A stretch of 30,756 nucleotides of DNA from a virus, in the IMG/VR virus record IMGVR_UViG_3300022591_000047, positions 1 to 30,756 of that record; one strand, written 5' to 3'. Shown one piece after another: positions 14,456 through 21,389 of this stretch; position 1 is the stretch's first letter, and each line of letters opens with the position of its first letter. The translations under genes were made by a program, and so were the position numbers. The notes beneath the pieces were generated by a model. That model searched no databases, was not told the DNA's origin, and saw only the letters and a list, made by a program, of their open reading frames with translations.

Positions 14456-14918
14456 TGGCTAATACCGTTTTCATTTCAAGTTCACTTTTAAACGGACCTT
14501 TAAATGGATAACGTTCAATAGTAATTGCTTTAGGACAGAATGATTTAACCCATCCTTTATCAAATTTAATTACATAATACCCTGCACAATACAAACTTTT
14601 ACTTGCATTACTTTTTGTAAACAGCGGTAATTTCTTTTGTACATTGTACATTGCGTTGTAAGGTTTGCAACTAGTAGGATAACCGTGACATTCATTTGGC
14701 TCGGCTTCTGTAATTTTAACCTTAGTGCTAGTTAAGAAAAAATTTGCTCCAAATTGCTTTGTGAGATCTTGTTTTTTATTAAACATAATCTCGCCCTGGG
14801 TGCTACTTAAAATAAATTTGTTGTTTTCTTTTTTGTGGAGCGTGGCAATTTTATTGCCGTCTTGCTCCACAATCCAAAATTTGCCATCGACGATGGGCTT
14901 TGCATGTATCTCTGTCAT
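14439..14918 (-). CDS. Conserved T4-like phage hypothetical protein, 159 aa
   Basis: Begins MTEIHAKPIVDGKFWIVEQDGNKIATL and continues with beta-rich segments (NKFILSSTQGEIMF, ANFFLTSTKVKIT). A Cys-containing centre, ECHGYPTSCKPYNAMYNVQKKLPLFTKS, is followed by SLYCAGYYVIKFDKGWVKSFCPK. I recall relatives in cyanophages with the same HGYPTSC.P phrase, unassigned. The four cysteines might bind a metal, but their spacing matches no zinc motif I know. AGGGGA lies upstream of the ATG, after a hairpin and a late-promoter-like element, so late expression is likely. Confidence 0.68.
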   Translation of the reverse strand: MTEIHAKPIVDGKFWIVEQDGNKIATLHKKENNKFILSSTQGEIMFNKKQDLTKQFGANFFLTSTKVKITEAEPNECHGYPTSCKPYNAMYNVQKKLPLFTKSNASKSLYCAGYYVIKFDKGWVKSFCPKAITIERYPFKGPFKSELEMKTVLANAKSD

Positions 14919-14934
14919 TTTAGTCCCCTTTATA

Positions 14935-14953
14935 AGAGCCCCGCAGGCGCTCT
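14935..14953 (-). promoter_or_regulatory. GC-rich leader hairpin
   Basis: AGAGC pairs with GCTCT, then after one G-G mismatch CC pairs with GG around a TGC loop. It lies between late-promoter-like copy B and the AGGGGA ribosome-binding site of the 159-residue gene. It stands out in AT-rich surroundings and could stabilise the 5' end of the late transcript. Function is inferred. Confidence 0.35.
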
Positions 14954-14957
14954 ATTA

Positions 14958-14977
14958 ATGTACGCATATATTTATCT
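14958..14977 (-). promoter_or_regulatory. Late-promoter-like 20-bp element, copy B
   Basis: Exact copy of the 20 bases at 13642-13661, with ATAAATA at the same place. It overlaps the last codons and stop (14972-14974) of the small Cys/His-rich gene and stands 40 bases before the 159-residue gene. Confidence 0.6.
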
Positions 14978-15130
14978 CTCTTTTTTCTGAAATAAATTCT
15001 TAAAAAAATTCAACAGGTTATAAAACCGCATTTGATAATTGCTAAACATAGGGGGATGATGTGGGCAACGACCTTGCCTCCAGTTACAATCCTGTGTATA
15101 TTCTTTACCGCAAGCAGTACACTTGTCCAT
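14972..15130 (-). CDS. Small Cys/His-rich protein, 52 aa (possible zinc-binding)
   Basis: A short gene in what would otherwise be a 211-base gap. Its ATG overlaps the preceding TAA (TAATG), as at other junctions here, and it runs 52 codons to a TAA inside the late-promoter-like element. The start reads MDKCTACGKEYTQDC, followed by GRCPHHPPM: C4-x2-C7, C15, C22, H24, H25, enough ligands for one zinc site. The C-terminus is basic and aromatic (FFKNLFQKKER). I believe similar CPHHPP mini-proteins occur in T4-like cyanophages. A nucleic-acid or protein-binding zinc knuckle is the likeliest reading, unproven. Confidence 0.65.
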   Translation of the reverse strand: MDKCTACGKEYTQDCNWRQGRCPHHPPMFSNYQMRFYNLLNFFKNLFQKKER

Positions 15131-16164
15131 TATGATTTTCCGTTAATTTCTTCGCCAAGCTCTGCTACCATCTTTTCTAATTCTGCAACACTTTCATCAA
15201 AGTTTTCTTCATTAAACGCAACCGTAAGTGCATCTGCAACTGAATCTAAGTGTGCTTCCATAGTTGTATCAGCATCCGGATCTTGTGCAAGACCCTGCCA
15301 TTCTTTAATTTTAATTTCTTCAGAGTCTGGTACATCATCGTGCCAGCTATTAATCCAACGTGTGCCAGCCCATTTGGCTTGATATGTGTAACTGTTCTTG
15401 CCCGCAGTCTTAACCATATAGATACCGTTGCGTACAGGGTTGATCTTTTTAGGGAACCATTCGGTCATTTCATATTCAATGTCATCCATGTTTGAATACT
15501 TTTCCCACTTGTTATCGTTTTTATTTGAGCCTGCAATGTAAAATCCAAAGTCTGAACTCTTACCATCTGTGCTACCGCCCCAGTTGTCAATCTGTTCACC
15601 ATCGTACTCTACATAGTTAACAATTTCTTCACCGTCGATCTCATCGTAACCTAATGTTAGTTTAGTAATATCAAACGGCATTTTAAGGTCGAGGTCAGCT
15701 TCGAAGAAAGTTCCCTTCTCATTACTATTTCCAAGGAACACTACAGTACCGTCAGGTTGGCTTCCAATCCATACTTCATCGTTGCAAGTCCATTCTGGCT
15801 CACCTTCTAATCCACACAGGTCTTCGAGTGATCTCTCAAACACTATTTCGCCATTCTCGTCTTCAATTTGTAGTGTGCCTGCGTTGCGACTAACACCCCC
15901 TGCATGACCCATGTTATCACACTCATACCAACTGCCTGGAGGAAACGGCCACATGTCTTCTGGAATATTATTTTCTTCGGCATAATCACTTTGCCAAGCA
16001 AAGTCCATTAAGTCAATTCTACGATGTTTAAAGTAATCGTAAATCTTACGATCTACTGTGCCCATAACTTTCTCGCCACCGTAACCCCACATACTAATTT
16101 TGTATGTGCGAGGAGTGAACGCTAAAATTTCAACCAGTTTTGCTTTTTCTTCAGATGTTGCCAT
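15130..16164 (-). CDS. Conserved acidic T4-like phage protein, 344 aa
   Basis: A strongly acidic protein beginning MATSEEKAKLVEILAFTPRTYKI. It has many Trp, Gly and Asp residues in beta-prone segments (WTCNDEVWIGSQPDGTVVFLG, LTLGYDEIDGEEIVNYVEYDG, GIYMVKTAGKNSYTYQAKW). The last 55 residues are helical and acidic (AHLDSVADALTVAFNEENFDESVAELEKMV, shown here in part). No catalytic motif is recognised. Length and segments resemble a recurring unassigned cyanophage protein. It sits directly after the RNase H gene, with GAGGT before the ATG, in a dense early/middle operon. Confidence 0.6.
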   Translation of the reverse strand: MATSEEKAKLVEILAFTPRTYKISMWGYGGEKVMGTVDRKIYDYFKHRRIDLMDFAWQSDYAEENNIPEDMWPFPPGSWYECDNMGHAGGVSRNAGTLQIEDENGEIVFERSLEDLCGLEGEPEWTCNDEVWIGSQPDGTVVFLGNSNEKGTFFEADLDLKMPFDITKLTLGYDEIDGEEIVNYVEYDGEQIDNWGGSTDGKSSDFGFYIAGSNKNDNKWEKYSNMDDIEYEMTEWFPKKINPVRNGIYMVKTAGKNSYTYQAKWAGTRWINSWHDDVPDSEEIKIKEWQGLAQDPDADTTMEAHLDSVADALTVAFNEENFDESVAELEKMVAELGEEINGKS

Positions 16165-16165
16165 G

Positions 16166-17185
16166 TTATACCTCTTCGGTTAATTTACGCCAAGTAACAT
16201 CCTTTTCAAGATATTTTGCTTGGAACGGTTCTGCATAAGTTTGAATGTTGTCTGAGATTTTCTTCATATCCCAAGTATTACAGAATTTAAGCATACGGAT
16301 ACCAACCTGATCTACAGTCTTAGGTACTGCGTTTGCATCAATAGTTTCACGGATGTATTGTTTAATTTCGGGAGGTTGTGCTGTTAAATCACATAATTTA
16401 ACATTGCGAGTGTAATCATCTAGTACACGATGTTCTTCACCATTATGGTCTACCCAACGTTGCAACATGAGATTGTTCCAAGAATATCCTTTAGCGTTAC
16501 GATCTTCAAACGCTTCTGTGAGACCAACTTTATTCTTTGACCCCTTAGTTCGAACACCTGGGTAAGCTGAAAAGACATTATCTGATGTGTCGCCTCGCAT
16601 ACACTTTTCAAATAGTAACCATTCTGGGTTGGGTGCAGACTTAGGCTCCCCTGTCTTTTTATCTTTAATCGGTTTACCTTTTGCATCAAAGTACCCCTCG
16701 TGTGTAATATGAATATCGCCTACACCATTATATTGACTAACGTTAGGACCTATTAGCTGTGCAAAGTCGCCATCTGTCGAAATAATAACATGTTTGCTAT
16801 GCGGATGTGCTTGCACCCAACCTGCAATTAAATCATCTGCTTCTAAGTTAGGATGTTGCATTACAGTAGCATTAGTTTTTTCTTCAATAAATTTTTTAAA
16901 CTCGTCAAACGCTTCCCAGAACAATTTGTCTTCTTCTTGTTCTTTGACAGTCATAGCATCACGTGTTTCTTTACGATTAGCCTTGTACGGCTTGTAAAAA
17001 TCTTTACGCCAGCTACGACCTTCGAGACAGAATACTACGTGAGTGCCGCCAAAGTCTTGCCATGCTTTCTTAATGCTGTTAAAAGTGATATGGAAAGCCA
17101 TGCCAAGTTTAATGTCACTAGAACCTTGTACAACGTGTCTAGCACGGAAAAATGTGTTGGCTGTATCAACCAAAATGTATGTCAT
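16166..17185 (-). CDS. rnh: T4 RNase H-type 5'-3' exonuclease / flap nuclease
   Basis: Removes RNA primers and flaps during lagging-strand synthesis. The 339-residue length is close to T4 RNase H (about 305). Metal-binding acidic residues of the FEN family appear in order: D7 in ILVDTAN, E115-D117-D118 in NLEADDLIAGW, D138 and D140 in STDGDFAQL, and D199/D202 in MRGDTSDNV. PGVRTKGSKNKVG fits the helix-hairpin-helix region that grips the duplex. The ATG overlaps the preceding TGA as ATGA. It belongs with the polymerase and clamp encoded further upstream. The gene symbol follows T4 usage. Confidence 0.88.
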   Translation of the reverse strand: MTYILVDTANTFFRARHVVQGSSDIKLGMAFHITFNSIKKAWQDFGGTHVVFCLEGRSWRKDFYKPYKANRKETRDAMTVKEQEEDKLFWEAFDEFKKFIEEKTNATVMQHPNLEADDLIAGWVQAHPHSKHVIISTDGDFAQLIGPNVSQYNGVGDIHITHEGYFDAKGKPIKDKKTGEPKSAPNPEWLLFEKCMRGDTSDNVFSAYPGVRTKGSKNKVGLTEAFEDRNAKGYSWNNLMLQRWVDHNGEEHRVLDDYTRNVKLCDLTAQPPEIKQYIRETIDANAVPKTVDQVGIRMLKFCNTWDMKKISDNIQTYAEPFQAKYLEKDVTWRKLTEEV

Positions 17186-17757
17186 TTATAATATTCCATA
17201 TCTGCCGCAAATACAAACCGGTATTCAATGCTGTCAGTAATACCGGGCCTATGCCACAGTTTACTAGGATATACGTTCCAAGTCAAGTTATTCGGCTTTA
17301 AAAAGATAGTGTCGTTAAATGTCGGGTGATCAAAACCAAATTCAGTACCTGATAAATCGGGCTCACTAACTGGTGGAATATGCACATACCAAATTCCACT
17401 GATAGTGTCTGTAGTACCATCATTATCGCTAACATGGTGATTGTGCCACATATTGTTTCGATCTTCGCAATCTCTTGAACTAGTCATAAATGCCCAACTC
17501 ATAATATTCTTAATTCGAACTTCCCGTCCTAAAAACATAAAACATGAGTAGATAAAACTTTGGCGCATTTTTAAAAAGACAGGTTCGGGTCTTGCAAACA
17601 AGTTTTCTTTAGTTTGAAACTTTGGACTATTTTCAAAATAGTGACCAGCATCAATAATGTCCTTAGTAATGAACATTAATTGGGTATTGTCTTCTTCAGT
17701 AATTAAAGAACTGAAGTCATATTGATCAATGTACTCGTTTGATGTAACTATTTTCAT
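17182..17757 (-). CDS. 2OG-Fe(II) oxygenase-like protein, 191 aa
   Basis: The C-terminal half has the strand pattern of a double-stranded beta helix: NMWHNHHVSDNDG (His105, 107, 108), TISGIWYVHIPP, LTWNVYPSKLWHRPG (His169), then SIEYRFVFAADMEYY with Arg180 where 2-oxoglutarate usually binds. The iron ligands are thus plausible but the exact HxD is replaced by HNHH. The N-terminal 90 residues show no motif. Its start overlaps the upstream stop (TAATG) and its stop overlaps the RNase H start. Substrate unknown; it could hydroxylate a protein, nucleotide or small molecule. Confidence 0.55.
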   Translation of the reverse strand: MKIVTSNEYIDQYDFSSLITEEDNTQLMFITKDIIDAGHYFENSPKFQTKENLFARPEPVFLKMRQSFIYSCFMFLGREVRIKNIMSWAFMTSSRDCEDRNNMWHNHHVSDNDGTTDTISGIWYVHIPPVSEPDLSGTEFGFDHPTFNDTIFLKPNNLTWNVYPSKLWHRPGITDSIEYRFVFAADMEYYK

Positions 17758-18185
17758 TATGATGCTTCTGCTCTGTTGTTGCCAATTTTACTGACATTAA
17801 TAAATCCAGCGGCCCGTGAAGTATCTAACCCTTCATCGCCTAGCATATTACGTACAATATCTCTAAACCAGCGATCAACAATTTCTTCTTCTGGGTCGCT
17901 TTCAAAACCGTATCCAGCTTTGATCAAATCTTGTATAAAGAATTGATTCCAATCAAGTTCAAAAAACCCGTTACGCGGATTATCTGCATTTACTTTAGTA
18001 TCCATAACTGCAATAAACGCTTCGCCTTTAGCAGTAGCACGATCCTTTGGTGCTAGATTAGCAATGCGTTCTGCTTCCTTAGCCGCTTCTTCTCGTAGCT
18101 TTGCTTGTTCAAGTCTAGCAACAGCTTCTGCTTTTTCTTTCTCTATTTTTTCAATACCAAAGATTTTTTTAATAAGTTGTTTCAT
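17757..18185 (-). CDS. Conserved coiled-coil T4-like phage protein, 142 aa
   Basis: Residues 1-45 are a Lys/Glu/Ala-rich coiled coil (KEKAEAVARLEQAKLREEA). The second half has a conserved block, TAKGEAFIAVMDTKVNADNP then GFFELDWNQFFIQDL, and EEIVDRWFRDIVRNML. I recognise this block from cyanophage genomes, where it is unassigned. The protein is co-translated with two oxygenase-like genes on either side. A scaffold or partner role is possible but only inferred. Confidence 0.65.
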   Translation of the reverse strand: MKQLIKKIFGIEKIEKEKAEAVARLEQAKLREEAAKEAERIANLAPKDRATAKGEAFIAVMDTKVNADNPRNGFFELDWNQFFIQDLIKAGYGFESDPEEEIVDRWFRDIVRNMLGDEGLDTSRAAGFINVSKIGNNRAEAS

Positions 18186-18186
18186 T

Positions 18187-18792
18187 TTAAATTCCTACAA
18201 AGTTCATACTAATTGCAATTCTATTATCCTGCGACTTGTTTATTTGACTTCTATGTTTTAACCAGCTTGGAAATACTAATAAATCAAATTCATCTGCTTC
18301 TACTTCATTATATGCCGCATCAGTTTCTAACACATAATTTTTTCTTGGCGTTAATGAATGTATATAATCTAACGGATCTCTAAATTCTATATTTCCTGAG
18401 TTTGCTGGCTTTTTAAAATAGTATACTGCTGACAGATGTGATTTTTCAGCACCACTGCAATGACTGTGCTCACCTGTTACTTGTCCTGGTGTGTGTAAGT
18501 TAGCCCATGAAGCTGGACATGTAATATTTTTACCATCTTCATAATTTAGTTCTGCCCATACTTTATGTACACGAGCAGATGCAACAGTTATCAACCATTG
18601 CATTTCTTGAATAGTATGTAAAAATAAATGATGCTCACCTGTCGATTTACCAGTTTCAGATGCCCATTTACCTTCATCGGATCTTTCAAAGATTGTAGTT
18701 AACGCATCATCTAGCTCGTGGTGTTCAATCTCAGTTGGAACTACTCTGAATTTAAACACTGGCACAGAAAACAAGTTTACAACATCACTCAA
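18187..18792 (-). CDS. 2OG-Fe(II) oxygenase-like protein (PF13759 type)
   Basis: A 201-residue protein with TTG start (GGGGA 6 bases upstream, immediately after the queE stop). It matches the common phage 2OG-Fe(II) oxygenase pattern: SWANLHTPGQVTGEHSHC provides H109 and H111, KSHLSAVYYFKKP and SGNIEFRDP follow, FDLLVFPSWLKHRSQ provides the distal His180, and NRIAISMNFVG provides the Arg (191) for 2-oxoglutarate. Such genes are frequent in T4-like cyanophages; substrates are mostly unknown. The TTGAGTGA start is the same as that of folE. Confidence 0.75.
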   Translation of the reverse strand: MSDVVNLFSVPVFKFRVVPTEIEHHELDDALTTIFERSDEGKWASETGKSTGEHHLFLHTIQEMQWLITVASARVHKVWAELNYEDGKNITCPASWANLHTPGQVTGEHSHCSGAEKSHLSAVYYFKKPANSGNIEFRDPLDYIHSLTPRKNYVLETDAAYNEVEADEFDLLVFPSWLKHRSQINKSQDNRIAISMNFVGI

Positions 18793-19632
18793 TTAAGTTC
18801 CCCACTCATTTTTAAATAATGGCACTTGTAACCGATCACTGTATCGTAATCCATGTTTCATCGCCATGTCAGCAACAGCTCTGTTATTAAGGGTGTAAAC
18901 ACTTTCAACGCCTCCGACTGGCATTAAGTAGACATGACCTTTAAATCCAGCGGCACGATATTCGCTAGCGGCTTTAAGAGCATAATCTCGATCTTCTTCT
19001 GTAGCAATAACAAATTTCAAATATGCTGTACCGATGTCTTCATATTCGCATACAACTTCTGGAAGAATTGCTTCCTCCCACTTTTCACCACTGCAAGGAA
19101 GTTTGGCACTTACACTAAATGTAAGTTCTTTGCCTACTTCACTATTCCACTTAGCTAAGTAACCTTTAAATTCTGGAGTAAGTTTTTGAGTACCATTTGT
19201 TTCAAATGTGATCTCTTTCAATGCTTTCATCTTAGAATTGTTTAACAAATCTGGATAAGCACGTTGCCACCCTAGTAGTGGCTCGCCACCTGTAATAACT
19301 AGATGTTCATCTAACCATTCATTGTGCGGAAGAATTTCCATAATGCGATCTGCTATAGCATCCGATGTAAGCATTGGGCTAAGATCCTTAAAGCGAGGAT
19401 CCCAGCTAGCATAGCTATCGCAACCTGTAGACACCAAAGGAAGTTCTTCATATTTTTTATATTTTGTTGGATCAACATTATTTGCTTCTTCGCTTAGTTC
19501 GCCTTTAGGCATACCAAAGCCTGCACATTTAAAGTTACAACCAAATGTGCGTAGAAACACAGAAGGGACGCCCATATAGCGTCCTTCACCTTGAATTGAA
19601 TAAAACAACTCAGCTATTTTAATTTTGCTCAT
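18793..19632 (-). CDS. queE: 7-carboxy-7-deazaguanine synthase QueE (radical SAM)
   Basis: Converts 6-carboxy-tetrahydropterin to 7-carboxy-7-deazaguanine in the preQ0 pathway. The N-terminus KIAELFYSIQGEGRYMGVPS and FLRTFGCNFKC are classic QueE. The radical-SAM cysteines appear as C32 and C36, with the third most likely C71 in STGCDSYASWDP, where the usual motif ends C-D-T. That gives C-x3-C-x34-C, with an inserted loop. ITGGEPLLGW (113-122) is the SAM-binding GGEP. The 279-residue length is above the usual 210-240. Its start overlaps the preceding gene by 14 bases. FolE lies three genes upstream; QueD-like and DpdA-like genes lie further upstream. Confidence 0.92.
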   Translation of the reverse strand: MSKIKIAELFYSIQGEGRYMGVPSVFLRTFGCNFKCAGFGMPKGELSEEANNVDPTKYKKYEELPLVSTGCDSYASWDPRFKDLSPMLTSDAIADRIMEILPHNEWLDEHLVITGGEPLLGWQRAYPDLLNNSKMKALKEITFETNGTQKLTPEFKGYLAKWNSEVGKELTFSVSAKLPCSGEKWEEAILPEVVCEYEDIGTAYLKFVIATEEDRDYALKAASEYRAAGFKGHVYLMPVGGVESVYTLNNRAVADMAMKHGLRYSDRLQVPLFKNEWGT

Positions 19633-19963
19633 TTCTTTTTTTCCTAAATTGCTCTAAATCTTCAATGGCACTTAACAATGTATTTGCATAATTAAATGCT
19701 TGTTGCTTACGCATGATAACAGTAGATTCTGTATCAACGTAACCTTTAGTTAGCAATGTCCAAATAGCATGCCATCGAGTTTTACTCCACCAATTACTAT
19801 GTACAGTTGTATAGATAGTAACGCTTACATCGCTTTCGTCTGCCTCTACCCACACATGGTGATCGTGGTCTGAAGCACCACAGCTACAAGTGACTCGGTA
19901 GACCTTACTGTCTCCCCAATCATTTGTTTTCATAATGCCTTCTGCGGGTACTTCAATTTTCAT
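19619..19963 (-). CDS. Conserved T4-like phage hypothetical protein, 114 aa
   Basis: Begins MKIEVPAEGIMKTNDWGDSKVYRVTCSCGASDHDHHVWVE in part; the VTCSCGASDHDHHVWVE segment has two Cys and three His and could bind a metal. A Trp-rich NWWSKTRWHAIWTLLTKGYV follows, then a helical, basic end. I recall similar proteins in cyanophages with the CSCG...DHDH phrase, of unknown role. It is linked by ATGA overlap to the upstream gene and overlaps queE by 14 bases. Membership in the deazaguanine pathway is possible from position only. Confidence 0.62.
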   Translation of the reverse strand: MKIEVPAEGIMKTNDWGDSKVYRVTCSCGASDHDHHVWVEADESDVSVTIYTTVHSNWWSKTRWHAIWTLLTKGYVDTESTVIMRKQQAFNYANTLLSAIEDLEQFRKKRNEQN

Positions 19964-20178
19964 CGCATTTCCTCAAACCACTCGTCAACCATTTCTTCTG
20001 CTTCTTGTTGTGTAAGTGCAGGGACAAAAATACGTGCAGGTTGTCCAACAGTATGTTGTACATCAAATTTAATTACACCAGTTAATGGTACATCATCAAA
20101 CTCGCGTTCGACTACAAATTCTTGTAAATTTTTAGCACGGTTGATCAATTGATCAGTTAGGTCTTTTGCAGTTGTCAT
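19960..20178 (-). CDS. Hypothetical protein, 72 aa, between folE and queE
   Basis: Begins MTTAKDLTDQLINRAKNLQEF and ends QQEAEEMVDEWFEEMR. Two acidic helices flank a beta-rich centre (PLTGVIKFDVQHTVGQ). The ATG overlaps the folE stop (ATGA). No named domain is visible. It is translated between FolE and QueE. Confidence 0.6.
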   Translation of the reverse strand: MTTAKDLTDQLINRAKNLQEFVVEREFDDVPLTGVIKFDVQHTVGQPARIFVPALTQQEAEEMVDEWFEEMR

Positions 20179-20870
20179 TTTGAAGCATACTCCTGTTGCA
20201 TTTTAATGTTATCAAAGAATTCTTTCTTTGTACCCATGTCGTCTTTAAACGCACCTTTCAATACTGTGGTCTGTGTTAAACTACTCTTGGCCATAATGCC
20301 ACGGTTTTCACAACACCCGTGAACGGCTTGAACATATACTGCTACGTTTTCTGAGTCGGTTGCTTTTTGGATCTCCCGAGCAATGTCATTACAAAGCTCC
20401 TCCTGGAGAGTACCTCGTCTAGCGCACCATTGTGCGATGCGTGTGTATTTGCTAAGTCCGATGAGCTTTTGAGCCGCAATGATACCAATATAAGCAACAC
20501 CGGTAACAGGCTGGTGATGATGACTGCACATAGAACGCAACTCACTGCGAACCACGAGCATGCCTTCATAACGATCTGCGCTGTCGTTTGGAAATGCCGT
20601 TGCGTCTGGTGCTTTTTCATATCTACCTGCCATTATTTCGTTGTAGTACATTTTAGCAAGGCGACGAGCTGTACCTTTGCTGTTAGGATCTGTTTCGCGG
20701 TCAATAAGCAATGTATCTAGCACTTTTTCAAATGCTGTAGTTGCCTCATCAATTAGAACTTGTTTTTGTTCTTCGTCAACGTAATCACTAATGTTATCTC
20801 CAGCCCAGAATCGTTTATTCTGTGCTTTCATTTGTTCGCGGATAACTTGCGATAAATTCTTTTCACTCAA
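20175..20870 (-). CDS. folE: GTP cyclohydrolase I FolE
   Basis: Opens GTP to 7,8-dihydroneopterin triphosphate, the first step for both folate and 7-deazaguanine synthesis. The 231-residue protein has the FolE zinc ligands: C115 and H118 in LRSMCSHHHQPV, and C186 in QAVHGCCENRG. GIIAAQKLIGLSKYTRIAQWCARR and TLQEELCNDIA also match. Start is TTG at 20870, chosen because GGAGA lies 6 bases upstream and no ATG fits. A sigma-70-like promoter precedes it. With queE downstream and the QueD-like and DpdA-like genes upstream, a role in deazaguanine DNA modification is more likely than folate supply. Confidence 0.94.
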   Translation of the reverse strand: MSEKNLSQVIREQMKAQNKRFWAGDNISDYVDEEQKQVLIDEATTAFEKVLDTLLIDRETDPNSKGTARRLAKMYYNEIMAGRYEKAPDATAFPNDSADRYEGMLVVRSELRSMCSHHHQPVTGVAYIGIIAAQKLIGLSKYTRIAQWCARRGTLQEELCNDIAREIQKATDSENVAVYVQAVHGCCENRGIMAKSSLTQTTVLKGAFKDDMGTKKEFFDNIKMQQEYASK

Positions 20871-20914
20871 TTTTAATCTCCGATGTTAAGGCAGAGGATT
20901 GCCATATGTATATT

Positions 20915-20943
20915 ATTATACAATATTATTTAGGTTTTTGCAA
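20915..20943 (-). promoter_or_regulatory. Sigma-70-like promoter for folE operon
   Basis: TTGCAA (20943-20938), 17 bases, TATAAT (20920-20915) on the minus strand, with a perfect -10 and a 4/6 match at -35. It overlaps the end of the upstream membrane-protein gene. The predicted leader is about 38 bases with GGAGA before the TTG start of folE. Confidence 0.6.
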
Positions 20944-21153
20944 ATCTTTTGAAATATTATTTGCCCGAGCTTGCCTGCAGGCTTCTCGCATTTCTATAGT
21001 AAAGTCTGGACTAAACTCACTTATACTACAATTAATTACAACAACCTCGCCTTGCTTATGTCGAGGTGCAATCAACCAAACTATTGGTAAACTGAATATA
21101 ACTAGTAACACAACTATAACATCTATAATCTTTCGCTTAGAAGTATCTTGCAT
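20926..21153 (-). CDS. Small single-pass membrane protein, 75 aa
   Basis: After a short basic start (MQDTSKRKIID) there is one hydrophobic helix, VIVVLLVIFSLPIVWLIAP, then a 45-residue polar tail with two cysteines (NCSISEF, EACRQA). This predicts a one-pass inner-membrane protein with the N-terminus inside. It overlaps the upstream gene by 31 bases and its end contains the -35/spacer of the folE promoter. Function unknown; an imported lysis-spanin role is not supported because no lipobox is visible. Confidence 0.6.
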   Translation of the reverse strand: MQDTSKRKIIDVIVVLLVIFSLPIVWLIAPRHKQGEVVVINCSISEFSPDFTIEMREACRQARANNISKDLQKPK

Positions 21154-21389
21154 AGTTCTGCATCTCTCTCTGATTTAAATAAAAATTCCATTTGATCCAT
21201 CTTTGGGTGACTAGTAAATCGTTCACCAGGCAACCCAAATACTTCAAGTACATCTGCACATGCCTCATTCCACCAATATTCTTTTTGCCCTTGCCATGGA
21301 ATAGTAACTAGATGAATATAACCGTTATCTTTTGATTTCAATCGACTATCAACCTTTTGATGTATAGTTGCCTTTGCTTGGAATGACAT
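21123..21389 (-). CDS. Hypothetical protein, 88 aa
   Basis: I use the ATG at 21389 because AGGAGG lies 8 bases upstream. The protein begins MSFQAKATIHQKVDSRLK and contains IHLVTIPWQGQKEYWWNEACADVLEVFG, then a charged end (MEFLFKSERDAELCKILL). It looks like a small alpha/beta fold; no motif or membrane segment is seen. It overlaps the HIT gene by 41 bases and the next gene by 31, so it is embedded in a tightly packed operon. Confidence 0.58.
   Translation of the reverse strand: MSFQAKATIHQKVDSRLKSKDNGYIHLVTIPWQGQKEYWWNEACADVLEVFGLPGERFTSHPKMDQMEFLFKSERDAELCKILLSERL

Noticed and set aside
15032-15495. Plus-strand open frames opposite the 344-residue gene and the small Cys/His-rich gene
   Set aside because: They are Ser/Ala or Cys-rich antisense shadows of conserved minus-strand genes and have no ribosome-binding site.
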